Below the pieces are notes generated by a model, which saw only the letters and a list, made by a program, of their open reading frames with translations, did not search any database and was not told where the DNA came from. A program made the translations under genes and the position numbers. This document shows positions 5,916 through 11,952 of a stretch of DNA of 11,952 bases, one piece after another; positions within the stretch are counted from its first letter, which is position 1, and each line of letters opens with the position of its first letter. Source of the DNA: an uncultured Prevotella sp. GTDB lineage: Bacteria; Bacteroidota; Bacteroidia; Bacteroidales; Bacteroidaceae. The DNA lies in the NCBI GenBank assembly GCA_900319895.1, contig ONQK01000010.1, forward strand, positions 1 through 11,952, given 5' to 3'.

Positions 5916-7079
5916 ATGAAAGATTTTGATCATTTGCAAACCCCTGTATACGTCCTGGATGAGGCGCGTTTGCGGAAAAACCTGGAGCTCATCGGCGGTG
6001 TGGCGGCTGATGGCGATGTGGAGATTATCTTGGCATATAAAGCGTTTGCCCTTTGGAAGACGTTTGGAATTTTTCGTGATTATATCCGTTCCACCACTGC
6101 CAGCTCTTTGTTTGAGGCACGTCTGGCATTTGAAGAGTTTGGTGCTCCCGCCCACACTTATTCGCCAGCTTATACGGACGATGAAATTGCTGACTTGGCG
6201 CGTATGTCCAGCCATCTTACCTTTAATTCGTGGAGCCAGTACGAGCGCCACAGGCAGCGTGCCCATGCGGCAAATGCGGACATTAGTCTAGGCATTCGCA
6301 TCAATCCTGAATATTCGGAAGTAGGCACATTGCTGTACAACCCGTGCGCTCCCGGCACTCGCTTCGGGGTGACGGCCGACTGTTTGCCCGCCTATATGCC
6401 CTCGGACATAGAGGGTTTTCATTGCCATTGTCATTGTGAGAGCGGTTCCGACGTTTTTGAACGCACTTTGGCGCACATCGAGGCAAAATTCGCCAGATGG
6501 TTTCCACAACTGAAGTGGATCAATTTTGGCGGCGGGCATTTGATGACACGCAAAGACTACGACTTGCCTTTGCTGTTGCGGCTGTTGAAGGACTTCAAGC
6601 AACGCCACCCCCACTTGAAGGTCATCCTTGAGCCGGGGAGTGCTTTTGCCTGGCAAACGGGCGAGTTGGTGGCGCAGGTAGTGGATGTCGTGGAAGACAA
6701 GGGCATTCGCACCGCCATCCTAGACGTCAGCTTTACCTGCCACATGCCTGATTGTTTGGAAATGCCATACATGCCGCAGGTTCGAGGAGCTAAAATCATA
6801 GAAGACGCTTTGGTTGATGATGCCGACCATCGTCGCCACGTCTACCGTATCGGCGGCAATAGCTGCCTCTCGGGGGATTTCATGGGGAGTTGGCAGTTCG
6901 ATCACGAATTGAGCGTGGGCGAGCGCCTTGTCTTTGAGGATATGCTGCATTATACCACCGTCAAAACCACCATGTTCAACGGTATTCGCCACCCCTCAAT
7001 CGCACTTTGCCGCGCAGACGGCTCCATGGAAGTGTTACGCGAGTTTACCTACGAGGATTACAAGAGCCGCATGGACTAA
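5916..7079 (+). CDS. nspC: Carboxynorspermidine/carboxyspermidine decarboxylase
   Basis: This PLP-dependent enzyme of the alanine-racemase fold decarboxylates carboxynorspermidine or carboxyspermidine, the last step of the alternative spermidine/norspermidine pathway. In the 387-residue product, Lys42 in ILAYKAFALW is the likely PLP lysine. Other fold-type III elements are FGGGH (204-208), the phosphate-binding EPGSAF (239-244), and SCLSGDFMG (316-324), which carries the substrate-side Cys and Asp. The residues around 168-178 read GFHCHCHCESG, unusually rich in Cys and His. The start follows a promoter box closely. The partner carboxy(nor)spermidine dehydrogenase is not adjacent, so the pathway is split. 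It stands alone between the gene remnant and map. Substrate preference cannot be read from sequence. Confidence 0.93.
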   Translation: MKDFDHLQTPVYVLDEARLRKNLELIGGVAADGDVEIILAYKAFALWKTFGIFRDYIRSTTASSLFEARLAFEEFGAPAHTYSPAYTDDEIADLARMSSHLTFNSWSQYERHRQRAHAANADISLGIRINPEYSEVGTLLYNPCAPGTRFGVTADCLPAYMPSDIEGFHCHCHCESGSDVFERTLAHIEAKFARWFPQLKWINFGGGHLMTRKDYDLPLLLRLLKDFKQRHPHLKVILEPGSAFAWQTGELVAQVVDVVEDKGIRTAILDVSFTCHMPDCLEMPYMPQVRGAKIIEDALVDDADHRRHVYRIGGNSCLSGDFMGSWQFDHELSVGERLVFEDMLHYTTVKTTMFNGIRHPSIALCRADGSMEVLREFTYEDYKSRMD

Positions 7080-7129
7080 TTTTTTAGTCATTTTTTACTT
7101 TGTTTATCGTTTTTCGATGAATAAAGTTG

Positions 7130-7137
7130 TATCTTTG
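7130..7137 (+). promoter_or_regulatory. -7 box of the map-tsaD-cinA unit
   Basis: TATCTTTG matches TAnnTTTG and lies 25 nt before the ATG at 7163, predicting a leader of about 20 nt. A TTTG occurs at 7099-7102 but the spacer would be 27 nt, so the -33 element is poor. I see no further such box before tsaD or cinA. Confidence 0.5.
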
Positions 7138-7162
7138 CAGACAGAAGTAAGCATAAACCTAG

Positions 7163-8029
7163 ATGATGGTATTTCAAAATAAGCGCCGTTGGCAGCTCCC
7201 AAAGGGGAAGCCAGTGACGGAAATGGACAAACAGGTGATGTACTGGGAGAACAAAGGACGCTTGGTGCCCACGCGTGACCTGATCAAGACACCTGAGCAG
7301 ATCGAGGGTATTCGTCGTGCAGGCTTGGTCAACACCGGGGTCTTGGATGAAGTCGCGCGCAACATCCGCGCCGGCATGTCGACCCTTGAGATAGACGAGA
7401 TTTGCATGCGATATTGCGAGGAGCACGGTGCCACACCCGCTTGCCTGAACTACGAAGGCTTTCCCAAAAGTGTTTGTACAAGTATTAATGAGGTGGTGTG
7501 CCATGGTATTCCCAAAGCATCGGATGTCCTGCAAGAAGGTGACATCGTGAACGTGGACTTTACCACCATTCTCGATGGTTATTATGCCGATGCCTCCCGA
7601 ATGTTCATCATAGGCCAGACCACACCGGAGAAGGAACAACTGGTGCGTGTGGCGAAAGAGTGCCTTGAGGCCGGCGCCGCCGCTGCGAAACCCTATGGAT
7701 TTGTCGGTGATATTGGCAGGGCCATTCAGAAGCATGCCGACAGATACCATTATGGCATTGTTAAAGACCTTTGCGGGCATGGCGTCGGACTGAAATTTCA
7801 TGAGGAGCCTGAGGTCTTGCACTACAAGACCCGCGATAGCGGCATGCTGCTGGTTCCGGGAATGGTGTTTACGATTGAGCCGATGATCAACATGGGCACT
7901 TGGAAGGTGTTCGTGGATGGCGACGACGAGTATGGCTGGGAAGTGATTACCGAAGACGAGAAGCCGAGCGCCCAATGGGAGCATACGTTTGTGATGACAG
8001 AGCATGGCCTTGAGGTCTTGACATATTAA
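7163..8029 (+). CDS. map: Methionine aminopeptidase, type I, with N-terminal extension
   Basis: This metalloenzyme removes the initiator Met from nascent proteins. The 288-residue product carries all five metal ligands of the pita-bread fold: Asp132 and Asp143 (in VDFTTILDGYYAD), His206 (GHGVG), Glu239 (TIEP) and Glu273 (QWEHT). His114 in VCHGIP is the substrate-side His. Compared with the minimal type I enzyme it has about 40 extra N-terminal residues (to about residue 41) containing RRWQLPKGK and WENKGRLVPTRDL, without a Cys-rich zinc finger. Two start codons are in tandem (7163 and 7166); either is possible. tsaD begins 47 bp downstream, so co-transcription is likely. Many Bacteroidota carry another map near secY, so this may be a second copy, which the window cannot show. 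Confidence 0.95.
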   Translation: MMVFQNKRRWQLPKGKPVTEMDKQVMYWENKGRLVPTRDLIKTPEQIEGIRRAGLVNTGVLDEVARNIRAGMSTLEIDEICMRYCEEHGATPACLNYEGFPKSVCTSINEVVCHGIPKASDVLQEGDIVNVDFTTILDGYYADASRMFIIGQTTPEKEQLVRVAKECLEAGAAAAKPYGFVGDIGRAIQKHADRYHYGIVKDLCGHGVGLKFHEEPEVLHYKTRDSGMLLVPGMVFTIEPMINMGTWKVFVDGDDEYGWEVITEDEKPSAQWEHTFVMTEHGLEVLTY

Positions 8030-8076
8030 TTATAATTAATTAAGGTAATTTTTTATTAAGGTGAGAGAATTAAACG

Positions 8077-9108
8077 GTGAAAGGCGAGAAAACATACATA
8101 TTAGGCATCGAAAGCAGTTGTGACGACACGTCTGCCGCAGTGCTTTGTGACGGAATTCTATTGAGCAATGTCACAGCATCGCAAGCCGTCCATGAAGCCT
8201 ATGGCGGTGTGGTGCCGGAGCTGGCATCGCGTGCACATCAGCAAAATGTCGTGCCTGTGGTCGACCAGGCATTGAAGCAGGCAGGAGTCGAGAAGTCTCA
8301 ACTTTCTGCCGTGGCATTCACCCGTGGGCCTGGGCTGATGGGCTCCTTGTTGGTCGGTGTCAGCTTTGCCAAAGGCTTTGCGCGGTCATTGGGCATCCCT
8401 TTGATAGACGTGAACCATCTTCAAGGTCATGTGCTGGCCCATTTTATCCGCGATGCCCGGGAGAGCCATCCCGTCCCTCCCTTCCCGTTCCTCTGCTTGC
8501 TTGTAAGCGGTGGAAATTCCCAAATTGTGAAGGTCAGTGCATACAATGCCATGGAGGTGCTTGGCCAAACCATCGACGATGCAGCGGGAGAGGCGATAGA
8601 CAAGTGTTCAAAAGTAATGGGGCTGGGCTATCCCGGCGGTCCGATTATCGACCGGCTTGCCCGTGAAGGCAATCCGCAGGCATTCAAGTTCGCCCAGCCG
8701 CAGATTCCAGGCATGAACTATAGTTTTAGCGGCTTGAAAACCTCGTTCCTGTACAATTTGCGTGACTGGCTGAAAGCCGACCCTGACTTTATTGAACATC
8801 ATAAGGCCGATCTTGCTGCCAGCCTTGAATATACTATTGTCGAAATTCTGATGAAGAAACTCCGTCTTGCTGTTAAAGAGACTGGCATTAAGCATGTGGC
8901 AGTGGCCGGCGGCGTTTCGGCAAACACCGGCCTGCGGAATGCGTTCTACGACCATCAAAAACGATACGGCTGGACGGTCTACATCCCGAAATTCTCATAT
9001 ACCACAGACAATGCTGCGATGATAGCCATGACCGGCTATTATAAATATCAAAATCAAGAGTTTTGCAACATGGAGACACCCACTTTTAGCAAAGTGACCT
9101 TCCAGTAA
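8077..9108 (+). CDS. tsaD: tRNA N6-threonylcarbamoyladenosine synthase TsaD
   Basis: TsaD transfers the threonylcarbamoyl group to A37 of tRNAs that read ANN codons, acting with TsaB, TsaE and TsaC. The 343-residue product has the Kae1/TsaD hallmarks: GIESSCDDTSA (10-20), YGGVVPELASRAH (42-54), the metal-binding HxxxH at His114/His118 (NHLQGHVLAH), the nucleotide-binding VSGGNSQ (143-149) and IDDAAGEAIDK, GGVSAN, and the final metal ligand Asp311 in TTDNAAM. The start is a GTG at 8077. It gives the normal family N-terminus, and AAGGTGAG at 8058-8065 is a possible ribosome site, unusual in this phylum. It sits 47 bp after map and 37 bp before cinA. Confidence 0.96.
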   Translation: MKGEKTYILGIESSCDDTSAAVLCDGILLSNVTASQAVHEAYGGVVPELASRAHQQNVVPVVDQALKQAGVEKSQLSAVAFTRGPGLMGSLLVGVSFAKGFARSLGIPLIDVNHLQGHVLAHFIRDARESHPVPPFPFLCLLVSGGNSQIVKVSAYNAMEVLGQTIDDAAGEAIDKCSKVMGLGYPGGPIIDRLAREGNPQAFKFAQPQIPGMNYSFSGLKTSFLYNLRDWLKADPDFIEHHKADLAASLEYTIVEILMKKLRLAVKETGIKHVAVAGGVSANTGLRNAFYDHQKRYGWTVYIPKFSYTTDNAAMIAMTGYYKYQNQEFCNMETPTFSKVTFQ

Positions 9109-9145
9109 CGAGAAAAGAGAATAAAAACAATGATACAAACACAAC

Positions 9146-9664
9146 ATGCGTATGGAATTTGAACAGAAAATACTTAGCGGACAATTGCAGCAGTTGTTGT
9201 ATGAGTCTGGAAAAACGTTGGGAACTGCTGAGAGCTGCACTGGCGGGAGGATTGCTGAGGCCATTATTGCAGTTCCAGGTGCGTCCGTCTATTTCAAGGG
9301 TGGCGTCATCTCGTACACCAATGAAGTGAAGGAAAAATTGTTGAATGTAGACAAAACCCTCATTGACGAGAAAGATGCCGTTAGCGAAGAGGTAGCAGTG
9401 GAGATGGTTAAAGGCGCCATTTCGTCTTTGGGCGTTGATTTTGCCATTGCTGCAACAGGCTATGCCGGCCCTGGCGGCGGTTCCAAGGAGATCCCGGTAG
9501 GCACCATCTGGCTGGCTTGCGGTAACTCGGAGCGTATTGTGACCAAACAGCTGACAGAGGATTTTGGGCGTGATGTGAATCTCTCCGTTGCCACTCGCAC
9601 TGGCCTCCACATGATTTTGGATTTTCTGGAAGAAGAGCATTTGCCCAAACAAACCGCGGTTTAG
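9146..9664 (+). CDS. CinA C-terminal domain / NMN amidohydrolase (PncC-type)
   Basis: The 172-residue product is a stand-alone CinA_C domain. Such proteins (PncC in E. coli) deamidate nicotinamide mononucleotide to nicotinate mononucleotide in the pyridine nucleotide salvage cycle. Key parts are TAESCTGGRIAEAI (27-40), with the likely catalytic Ser30, KGGVISYTNEVKEK (51-64), and the Gly-rich ATGYAGPGGGSKEIPVGT (103-120). The N-terminal molybdopterin-binding-like domain of full CinA is absent, which is common. The start at 9146 could instead be the in-frame ATG at 9152. It follows tsaD by 37 bp with no promoter box, so it is probably in the map-tsaD transcript. Family is certain; the exact reaction is inferred from characterised PncC proteins. 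Confidence 0.92.
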   Translation: MRMEFEQKILSGQLQQLLYESGKTLGTAESCTGGRIAEAIIAVPGASVYFKGGVISYTNEVKEKLLNVDKTLIDEKDAVSEEVAVEMVKGAISSLGVDFAIAATGYAGPGGGSKEIPVGTIWLACGNSERIVTKQLTEDFGRDVNLSVATRTGLHMILDFLEEEHLPKQTAV

Positions 9665-9679
9665 CGCGCCATTTTCGTG

Positions 9680-9730
9680 CAAGAAAGCATAAAAAATATT
9701 AAATATCAGCATTTCTTGTGTATTTTTTTT
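9680..9730 (+). terminator. Possible terminator after the CinA-like gene
   Basis: CAAGAAAGC (9680-9688) can pair with GCATTTCTTG (9709-9718), with one bulged base and a 20-nt AT-rich loop, followed shortly by a T-tract (9723-9730). The stem is weak, and the same T-tract also provides the -33 box of the rpmB promoter. It would end the map-tsaD-cinA transcript just before the ribosomal operon. Confidence 0.4.
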
Positions 9731-9758
9731 GATAATTTAGAAAAAGTTTGTATTTTTG
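9728..9758 (+). promoter_or_regulatory. Promoter of the rpmB-rpmG-DUF4295 operon
   Basis: TTTG (9728-9731), a 19-nt spacer and TATTTTTG (9751-9758) give a full match to the Bacteroidota TTTG/TAnnTTTG promoter. The predicted start near 9764 leaves a leader of about 50 nt before rpmB, AT-rich and without a Shine-Dalgarno sequence. Confidence 0.75.
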
Positions 9759-9813
9759 CACGCTGTTTGGAATAAACACCTACAAATTAGGAAACAATAA
9801 AAAATAGATAGCA

Positions 9814-10077
9814 ATGTCAAAGATTTGTCAGATTACGGGGAAAAGGGCACAGATAGGCAACAATGTTTCCCACTCAAAACACCGCACGAAACGTCGTTTC
9901 GACGTGAATCTGTTCAGCAAGAAATTCTACTATGTAGAAGAACAATGCTGGATTAGTCTTAAAATCAGCGCAGCCGGTCTGCGTCTTATCAACAAGGTAG
10001 GTCTTGATGCAGCACTCAGGCAAGCTGTTTCCAAGGGCTATTGCGATTGGAAAGACATTAAAGTTATAGGAGACTAA
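9814..10077 (+). CDS. rpmB: 50S ribosomal protein bL28
   Basis: The 87-residue basic protein is a component of the large ribosomal subunit. The N-terminal CQITGKRAQIGNNVSHSKH (5-23) and KRRFDVNLFSKKFY (27-40) are diagnostic of bL28. The zinc-binding CxxC pair found in some bL28 proteins is not present; only Cys5 of that site is seen, so this is the zinc-free form. It is the first gene of a compact operon, 4 bp before rpmG, and has its own strong-looking promoter. Confidence 0.97.
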   Translation: MSKICQITGKRAQIGNNVSHSKHRTKRRFDVNLFSKKFYYVEEQCWISLKISAAGLRLINKVGLDAALRQAVSKGYCDWKDIKVIGD

Positions 10078-10081
10078 AACA

Positions 10082-10273
10082 ATGGCAAATAAGAAAGCAA
10101 AAGGCAACAGAGTGCAGGTCATTCTTGAATGCACCGAAATGAAAAACAGCGGCATGAAAGGTACGAGCCGCTATGTGACAACCAAGAATCGTAAGAATAC
10201 TCCCGACCGCATGGAGTTGATGAAGTATAACCCCATCCTGAAGAAGATGACTCTTCACAAGGAAATTAAATAA
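10082..10273 (+). CDS. rpmG: 50S ribosomal protein bL33
   Basis: The 63-residue product is the large-subunit protein bL33. Recognisable parts are the start MANKKAKGNRVQVILECTE, then YVTTKNRKNTPDRMELMKYNP (about 31-51) and a basic C-terminal end. It has one Cys only (Cys17) and so lacks the four-Cys zinc site of the C+ type; it is the zinc-independent form, as is its neighbour bL28. It starts 4 bp after the rpmB stop and is followed 12 bp later by the DUF4295 gene, so all three should be translated from one message. Confidence 0.96.
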   Translation: MANKKAKGNRVQVILECTEMKNSGMKGTSRYVTTKNRKNTPDRMELMKYNPILKKMTLHKEIK

Positions 10274-10285
10274 ACGTAATAGAAT

Positions 10286-10444
10286 ATGGCAAAGAAAACC
10301 GTTGCAACCCTCCGAGATGGACAACAGGATGGTCGCGCTTACACAAAAGTTATTAAAATGGTGAAGAGTCCCAAGACAGGCGCTTATGTGTTTGACGAAC
10401 AAATGGTGCCCAAAGAGGCTGTTAAAGACTTCTTCAAGAACTAG
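10286..10444 (+). CDS. DUF4295-type small basic protein
   Basis: This 52-residue ORF reads MAKKTVATLRDGQQDGR, then YTKVIKMVKSPKTGAY, and ends EAVKDFFKN. It matches the small DUF4295 family that I know from Bacteroidota genomes directly after rpmG. It is basic, lacks a signal or membrane segment, and follows rpmG by 12 bp in the ribosomal-protein operon. Position and charge suggest a ribosome-associated or lineage-specific ribosomal protein. I have a recollection of such a protein being seen in a Bacteroidota ribosome structure, but cannot confirm it here. The ORF is complete, with the operon hairpin starting 34 nt after its stop. Confidence 0.88.
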   Translation: MAKKTVATLRDGQQDGRAYTKVIKMVKSPKTGAYVFDEQMVPKEAVKDFFKN

Positions 10445-10477
10445 ATGAATTTTTAAAGGTGATACAATTATACTATA

Positions 10478-10521
10478 GACAAGAAAGCGGTAACACAAGG
10501 TAATGTCGCCGCTTTTTTGTC
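10478..10521 (+). terminator. Hairpin terminator of the ribosomal operon
   Basis: The arms 10478-10490 (GACAAGAAAGCGG) and 10509-10521 (CCGCTTTTTTGTC) pair over 13 bp with a single G-U pair and an 18-nt loop. A run of six T residues (10513-10518) lies in the descending arm, so a shorter stem (GCGG/CCGC plus the A/T pairs) could act as an intrinsic terminator, or the full stem could protect the 3' end. It lies 34 nt after the DUF4295 stop. Confidence 0.65.
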
Positions 10522-10589
10522 TGGGAACGAAAAGTAGAAAACATTTATTTTATTTTATTTACTTGAAATTTTAAACTTATTAGGGAATC

Positions 10590-10621
10590 CTCCGGCGTTG
10601 CGAAACGCTGGAGATTTTTTT
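10590..10621 (+). terminator. Second intrinsic terminator, GCGA tetraloop
   Basis: CTCCGGCGTT (10590-10599) pairs with AACGCTGGAG (10604-10613) over 10 bp with one G-U pair, closed by a GCGA tetraloop of the stable GNRA type, and followed by a T-tract (10615-10621). This is a textbook rightward intrinsic terminator. It lies 69 nt after the first hairpin, so it either backs it up or ends a short transcript from the gap. Confidence 0.8.
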
Positions 10622-10650
10622 GTGTCCATATTACTTTTTTTGTATCTTTG
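10619..10650 (+). promoter_or_regulatory. Promoter of the sugar-kinase-like gene
   Basis: TTTG (10619-10622), a 20-nt spacer and TATCTTTG (10643-10650) match the Bacteroidota consensus fully. The -33 box overlaps the T-tract of the preceding terminator. The predicted start near 10656 gives a leader of about 37 nt before the ATG at 10693. Confidence 0.75.
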
Positions 10651-10692
10651 CAATCACAAGCCCATTTGGGGCGTTTTTGAAGAATCAAGCCA

Positions 10693-11535
10693 ATGATATT
10701 AATCGTAGACAGTGGAGGAACGAAAAGCGACTGGGCACTATGTGCGGGAGGAACGGTGCGGAAGACATTTTCCGCCGATGGACTGACACCCGTTCACCAG
10801 TCGGTGGATGAGTTGCAGAATGTAATAAGGACACAGGTCTTGCCCCAAGTTGGTGCAAGTGGCGTACGGAAAATTTATTTTTACGGAAGCGGCTGTATGG
10901 AGCATAATACCGGCCAGATGCGCCAGGCTCTCTCGGAGATATTTTTCTCAGCAGCAACTGTTTTCGTCGCCGACGACCTGTTGGGAGCCGCGCGCGCGCT
11001 GTTTGGCACAGACGAAGGTGTTGCCTGCATCTTGGGAACGGGCTCTAACAGCTGTTTGTATGACGGTCGCAGCGTGGCAGCCCACATTCCGCCATTAGGC
11101 TTCATCTTGGGCGATGAGGGGAGCGGCGCGGTGTTGGGACGTAACTTCTTGAATTCCATCTTTAAAGACCCACAATGTTCTGCCCTGCAGCAGGCTTTCT
11201 TGTCATCAACGGGGCTCACTCTTCCGGAAATCATTCAAAAGACTTACCGTGCGCCGTTGCCGAGCCGTTTTTTGGCATCCATAGTCCCTTTTCTACATGC
11301 CAATTTGGAAAATCCATGGGTGAAAAGCCTTGTCATAGAGAATTTTAAGTCGTTCATCCGACAAAATGTCATTCATTATGCGCGCCCAGACCTTCCGATA
11401 GGTTGTGTCGGCAGCCTGGCCTATCATTTTGAATCCCAATTGCGCCGTGCAGCGGACGAGTTGGGCATAATGGTAGGGGCAGTATTGAAAAATCCTTTGG
11501 ACAAACTCATAACATATCATCAAAATGACCAATAG
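10693..11535 (+). CDS. BadF/BadG/BcrA-type ATPase, N-acetylglucosamine-kinase-like
   Basis: The 280-residue product belongs to the ASKHA (actin/hexokinase/Hsp70) fold, in the BadF/BadG/BcrA/BcrD group that includes eukaryotic-type N-acetylglucosamine kinase. Visible nucleotide-binding elements are phosphate-1 VDSGGTKSDWAL (5-16), a connecting ADDLLGAARA (93-102), phosphate-2 ILGTGSNSCLYDG (113-125), and GDEGSGAVLG (140-149). There is no Fe-S cysteine pattern of the dehydratase activators, so a sugar (amino-sugar) kinase role fits better than an activase role. The substrate is not determined by the sequence. It has its own promoter, and its 3' end overlaps the start of the following short-chain dehydrogenase gene by 11 bp, so the two are translationally linked. 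Confidence 0.85.
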   Translation: MILIVDSGGTKSDWALCAGGTVRKTFSADGLTPVHQSVDELQNVIRTQVLPQVGASGVRKIYFYGSGCMEHNTGQMRQALSEIFFSAATVFVADDLLGAARALFGTDEGVACILGTGSNSCLYDGRSVAAHIPPLGFILGDEGSGAVLGRNFLNSIFKDPQCSALQQAFLSSTGLTLPEIIQKTYRAPLPSRFLASIVPFLHANLENPWVKSLVIENFKSFIRQNVIHYARPDLPIGCVGSLAYHFESQLRRAADELGIMVGAVLKNPLDKLITYHQNDQ

Positions 11536-11952
11536 TTTTCGTCAAAAATACGCCATTGTCCTAGGCGCGAGCTCGGGAATTGGGCGTGGAATTGCGCGTC
11601 GGCTGCTGGCAGACGGCTGGTTTGTGGCGTTGGCAGCCCGCCGGGCCTCGTTGTTGAAAGAATTGTGTGAAGAATATCCTCAACAGACCCTTGCCATGGT
11701 CATTGACGTTGATGCGGCAGATGCGCCGGAATGTTTGGAAGCGTTGATCCGAAAGCTGAAAACTGTCGATTTGTACGTTCATGCCTCTGGGATTGGCAAG
11801 CAGAACCAACAGTTGGACCGAATGGTGGAACAGGCAACAGTGACTACCAATGCGCTGGGTTTTACCAATATGATAGACACTGTTTTTCAGCACATGGCGG
11901 CCAACGGCGGCGGCCAGATTGCCGCAGTCACTTCGATAGCAGGTACGAAAGG
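11525..11952 (+). CDS. Short-chain dehydrogenase/reductase, 3' end cut by the window
   Basis: An ATG at 11525 opens a frame that runs to the window end without a stop (142 codons seen). It is a classical SDR with a Rossmann fold. The NAD(P)-binding GASSGIG is at residues 14-20, AARRASLL follows strand 2 (37-44) and suggests NADPH preference through its Arg pair, and Asp61 in VIDVD sits in the adenine-contact position. HASGIG (86-91) stands in place of NNAG, and TSIAG near the end carries the Ser of the Ser-Tyr-Lys triad. The catalytic YxxxK lies beyond the window. It overlaps the kinase-like gene by 11 bp. The substrate is unknown. Confidence 0.9.
   Translation, partial: MTNSFRQKYAIVLGASSGIGRGIARRLLADGWFVALAARRASLLKELCEEYPQQTLAMVIDVDAADAPECLEALIRKLKTVDLYVHASGIGKQNQQLDRMVEQATVTTNALGFTNMIDTVFQHMAANGGGQIAAVTSIAGTK

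Noticed and set aside
7088..8005. 305-codon open frame on the minus strand opposite map
   Set aside because: It is an antisense shadow of a gene with all five metal ligands intact; the translation is His/Leu-rich and shows no recognisable motif.
8026..8039. Perfect 14-bp palindrome TTAATTATAATTAA at the map stop codon
   Set aside because: Made only of A and T, overlaps the stop codon, and has no T-tract or promoter beside it; chance is likely in AT-rich spacer DNA.
9086..9712. 208-codon minus-strand frame opposite the CinA-like gene
   Set aside because: Shadow of a clearly conserved gene, with no promoter or family motif of its own.
10468..10477. TATACTATA-like sequence resembling an E. coli -10 box
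   Set aside because: Bacteroidota do not use that promoter type, and there is no TAnnTTTG box in the gap to support a start there.
11561..11893. 110-codon minus-strand frame at the right end
   Set aside because: Antisense of the SDR gene, whose GASSGIG and TSIAG motifs are clear in the plus frame.
1..11952. CRISPR arrays, tRNA/rRNA genes, transposases, integrases or defence genes
   Set aside because: I looked for repeated spaced units, tRNA-like cloverleaf ends and mobile-element proteins and saw none; the genes are ordinary core functions.

Overview
The window looks like a piece of core chromosome from a member of Bacteroidota, order Bacteroidales, possibly Prevotella or a relative. Several lines of evidence agree: Bacteroidota-type promoters (TTTG, about 19-22 nt, TAnnTTTG) upstream of many genes, little sign of Shine-Dalgarno sequences, a small DUF4295-like gene after rpmG, and protein sequences resembling Bacteroides/Prevotella homologues as I remember them. 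I see no rRNA, tRNA, CRISPR array, insertion sequence, integrase or phage gene.

Left half (about 1-5450), all on the minus strand. Read in the direction of transcription, the units are: (a) a thiamine-phosphate-synthase-like barrel protein followed by prs (PRPP synthetase); (b) a three-gene cassette of an ECF sigma factor, a one-pass membrane protein that is probably its anti-sigma factor, and a secreted Spy/CpxP-like protein, closed by an intrinsic terminator; (c) serS followed by msrA. A leftward promoter at 50-80 drives a gene that lies outside the window.

Strand switch (5313-5915). This is the only stretch of more than 300 bp without an intact gene. It holds the promoter of the barrel-protein gene, a frame-broken remnant of an unidentified protein (about 5444-5805), and the nspC promoter.

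Right half (5916-11952), all on the plus strand. It starts with nspC (polyamine synthesis). Next comes a probable map-tsaD-cinA unit covering N-terminal Met removal, tRNA t6A modification and NMN deamidation. The ribosomal operon rpmB-rpmG-DUF4295 follows, ending in a hairpin. A second hairpin terminator and a clean promoter then precede a BadF/BcrA-type sugar-kinase-like gene, which overlaps a short-chain dehydrogenase cut by the window end.

Most of the content is housekeeping. The parts most worth a second look are the sigma/anti-sigma/Spy-like cassette with a long inverted repeat beside its putative promoter, the broken gene at the strand switch, a Cys-rich insertion in SerS, the poorly conserved active site of the thiamine-synthase-like protein, and the tandem hairpins after the ribosomal operon. 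I found no clear evidence of a wholly new system.
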